64,000 bases of DNA, taken from the NCBI GenBank assembly GCA_023450835.1, contig JAEXGM010000255.1, positions 24,997 to 88,996 on the forward strand, read 5' to 3'. The DNA comes from Bacillota bacterium (GTDB lineage: Bacteria; Bacillota; Clostridia; Lachnospirales; Lachnospiraceae). A program made the translations under genes and the position numbers. The notes under the pieces are model-generated. The model saw only the letters and a list, made by a program, of their open reading frames with translations. It was not told the DNA's origin and did not search any database. Within the stretch, counting starts at the first letter, position 1; every line of letters begins with the position of its first letter. Shown in pieces: positions 61,702 to 64,000 of the stretch.

Positions 61702-61879
61702 GATTATTAAAATATTATCCACAAAAAAAGTCCAAAAGACCTCTTTTTGTGGATAAACGCATAGAAAAATCAATATCTATGTGCATTCTATTCACAAAAA
61801 TAAAGAGAATGAAGCATTTGAAGATTAAGCCGTTATGTTACAGCAGCCTTACAAAATATAAAAATGATGGAGAAATTAC
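61702..61879. other. Gap between fumarase subunits, with an inverted pair of DnaA boxes
   Basis: TTATCCACA (61715-61723) and TGTGGATAA (61748-61756), both perfect DnaA boxes, form the ends of a hairpin with A/T-rich inner stem. No gene is supported; the overlapping reading frame has no ribosome site. The hairpin might attenuate transcription between the subunits. Confidence 0.6.
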
Positions 61880-62449
61880 ATGGAAAAACATATTAAAGCT
61901 CCGTTAACGAAAGAGCAGACAAGAAATCTTAATGCGGGAGATTATGTATATATTACCGGTATAATTTATACTGCAAGGGATGCTGCCCATAAAAGAATGT
62001 ACGAGGCGTCTCTTAGGGGAGAGGACTTACCCTTCTCTGTAAAAGATAATATTATATATTACTTAGGCCCTACTCCGGAAAAAGAGGGGCAGGTAATTGG
62101 TTCTGCGGGACCCACAACCAGCAGCCGCATGGATAAGTATACACCTCTCCTGATGGATAAAGGTCTAAAAGGGATGATAGGAAAGGGCAAGCGGAGTAAT
62201 GAAGTAATAGAATCCATTATAAAGAACAACGGGGTATATTTTGCAGCAGTGGGAGGAGCAGGAGCTCTTTTATCAAAAAAAATTAAAAGTTCAAAAGTCA
62301 TAGCCTATGAAGATCTTGGCACGGAAGCAATCAGAGAATTATACGTGGAGGATTTTCCTGTTATAGTAGTAATAGACAGCAATGGAAAAAATCTATATGA
62401 AATTGCGGTAGAGGATTATATAAAAACCCAGGCCGATATAAATGAATAA
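61880..62449 (+). CDS. Class I fumarate hydratase beta subunit
   Basis: 189 residues, matching the C-terminal half of single-chain class I fumarases. GPTTSSRMDKYTPLLMDKGLKGMIGKG (shown in two parts: GPTTSSRMD and LKGMIGKGKRS) and FAAVGGAGAL are the substrate-binding motifs. The alpha gene is just upstream. It closes the coding part of the window; only tRNA and rRNA genes follow. Confidence 0.92.
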   Translation: MEKHIKAPLTKEQTRNLNAGDYVYITGIIYTARDAAHKRMYEASLRGEDLPFSVKDNIIYYLGPTPEKEGQVIGSAGPTTSSRMDKYTPLLMDKGLKGMIGKGKRSNEVIESIIKNNGVYFAAVGGAGALLSKKIKSSKVIAYEDLGTEAIRELYVEDFPVIVVIDSNGKNLYEIAVEDYIKTQADINE

Positions 62450-62621
62450 TCAGCTGATTAGATTTTAATATAAAAACAGAACAAATAAAAAAATATTAGA
62501 GATATTGGTAAAAAAGTGAATATTATTACCTAAAATCATGCAGACTAAGGAGGATAAAAGCCTATAATTCAGGTATAAAATTAAAATATACAAAATTGTT
62601 TGAAAATTGTTTAAAAAACGA
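62450..62621. other. AT-rich intergenic region after the fumarase genes
   Basis: No gene and no clear terminator hairpin found. Very AT-rich just before the tRNA-Ser promoter. Confidence 0.4.
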
Positions 62622-62650
62622 TTGACAAAAGACAACCCTTTTGCTATACT
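62622..62650 (+). promoter_or_regulatory. tRNA-Ser promoter
   Basis: Consensus TTGACA (62622-62627), 17 bp, TATACT (62645-62650). Transcription should start near 62657, so the structured leader begins at the 5' end of the RNA. Confidence 0.82.
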
Positions 62651-62658
62651 AACTAATG

Positions 62659-62735
62659 CACCTGACGAGTTGAGCCGCTGAGTATCAGCGAGTGATTTTG
62701 AGTCGGTGTAACTGAATAAAATACATTGTTTCAGT
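62659..62735 (+). other. Structured leader upstream of tRNA-Ser
   Basis: CACC(T)GAC (62659-62666) pairs with GTCGGTG (62702-62708) and encloses hairpin CGCTGA/TCAGCG (62676-62690). A second hairpin ACTGAA/TTCAGT (62711-62735) abuts the tRNA. It may guide processing; no known RNA family recognised. Confidence 0.5.
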
Positions 62736-62739
62736 ATCT

Positions 62740-62827
62740 GGAGAAATACTCAAGAGGCTGAAGAGGCGCCCCTGCTAAGGGTGTAGGTCGTTTACGCGGC
62801 GCGAGGGTTCAAATCCCTCTTTCTCCG
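62740..62827 (+). tRNA. tRNA-Ser (anticodon GCT)
   Basis: An 88-nt type II tRNA with a long variable arm: acceptor GGAGAAA/TTTCTCC, anticodon GCT, T-arm GAGGG/CCCTC. CCA not encoded. It lies directly upstream of the rRNA operon. Confidence 0.95.
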
Positions 62828-62879
62828 CTTTATTTTAACAAATTGATTTGAAAAAATCAAAAAGAAATTAAAATAAATG

Positions 62880-62908
62880 TTGACAAGCAAGAAACAATGT
62901 GTTAGAAT
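62880..62908 (+). promoter_or_regulatory. rRNA operon promoter
   Basis: TTGACA (62880-62885), 17 bp, TAGAAT (62903-62908). It is followed by a leader with GAACATTGATAACTGAAC, typical of clostridial rrn leaders, and a GTAGC/GCTAC hairpin at about 63126-63140. Confidence 0.8.
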
Positions 62909-63210
62909 ACCTTTTGCTGACGCGTTAACAGATGAAAACATCGACGCAGAAGCAATACAGAACATTGATAACTGAACAGTGAAACAACCCTGAAATTTTC
63001 TTTAAAATTTCATTGAGAGATAGAAGAAAAAGTTCCTTCTTATTTATAAGAAACGAATGGCATCAGAAGTCGATCAAAAAGAACCGTATCAGAAATGATA
63101 CAACCTTAAAAACAGTAAAATAGTAGGTAGCTTCGGCTACAGACTATCGGAAATTAACTTGTCAAATCTTAGATTTGAATAGCCAATGTTAATTCTGAAA
63201 ATGATTAAAC

Positions 63211-64000
<790 letters not shown>

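Noticed and set aside
61662..61907. An 81-codon frame between the fumarase subunits
   Set aside because: It starts inside the alpha gene in another frame, has no ribosome site, and crosses the DnaA-box hairpin.

Overview
The window is a stretch of low-GC Firmicutes chromosome around the replication origin, most likely from a member of the Lachnospiraceae (Clostridium cluster XIVa). The partial 16S rRNA at the right end has the opening expected of that family. The gene content also fits: V-type ATP synthase, AdhE, an SPL-family protein, RicT, YaaR, a DUF3881-like protein, and a two-subunit class I fumarase. No species can be named from the sequence alone.

Layout. 0-6 kb, minus strand: a housekeeping run in the same order as the Bacillus subtilis yaaO-yabC region (decarboxylase, nucleotide kinase, yaaR, holB, ricT, trmN6, rsmI). 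6-18 kb: mostly metabolic and accessory minus-strand genes, namely an iron-sulfur flavoprotein, a spore-photoproduct-lyase-like protein, an IlvD/Edd dehydratase, a nickel/cobalt ECF transporter with a CsoR/InrS-like sensor, argC with an ARG box, a sugar reductase and acetyltransferases. 18.3-19.8 kb: a tiny integrated element between a 42-bp duplication of the 3' part of tRNA-Lys. 20-21.3 kb: trxA and trmB. 21.9-30.6 kb: a nine-gene V/A-type ATP synthase operon on the plus strand. 30.8-38 kb: a D,D-carboxypeptidase, tRNA-Arg, an HD-GYP protein, and adhE behind a Rex-type operator. 38-51 kb, minus strand: the classic origin-left cluster (DUF4446, parB, parA, a DegS/DegU-like two-component pair, rsmG, mnmG, mnmE, jag, yidC, yidD, rnpA, rpmH) with two perfect parS sites. 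51.2-60.4 kb: oriC and dnaA-dnaN-S4-recF-gyrB-gyrA on the plus strand. 60.8-62.4 kb: fumarase subunits. 62.6-64 kb: tRNA-Ser and the start of an rRNA operon.

The most unusual object is the 1,438-bp element at the tRNA-Lys gene. It has a phage-style divergent switch: an XRE/Cro-type repressor, two overlapping consensus promoters and five 14-bp operator-like repeats. An operon of three very small genes follows (two encode membrane proteins). Then comes a highly folded non-coding end with a 9-bp perfect stem whose loop carries the nonanucleotide TAGTATTAC, flanked by GGGGAC iterons. That is the architecture of a rolling-circle origin nicked by a CRESS-DNA-virus-type Rep, yet the element encodes no Rep and no integrase. 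I infer a satellite or remnant of a single-stranded-DNA replicon.

A second unexplained pattern is a family of intergenic hairpins (about 60-100 bp, at least six copies in both orientations). They share a conserved 12-nt loop (GAGGATTTCGCA and close variants), and their stems vary in a compensatory way.
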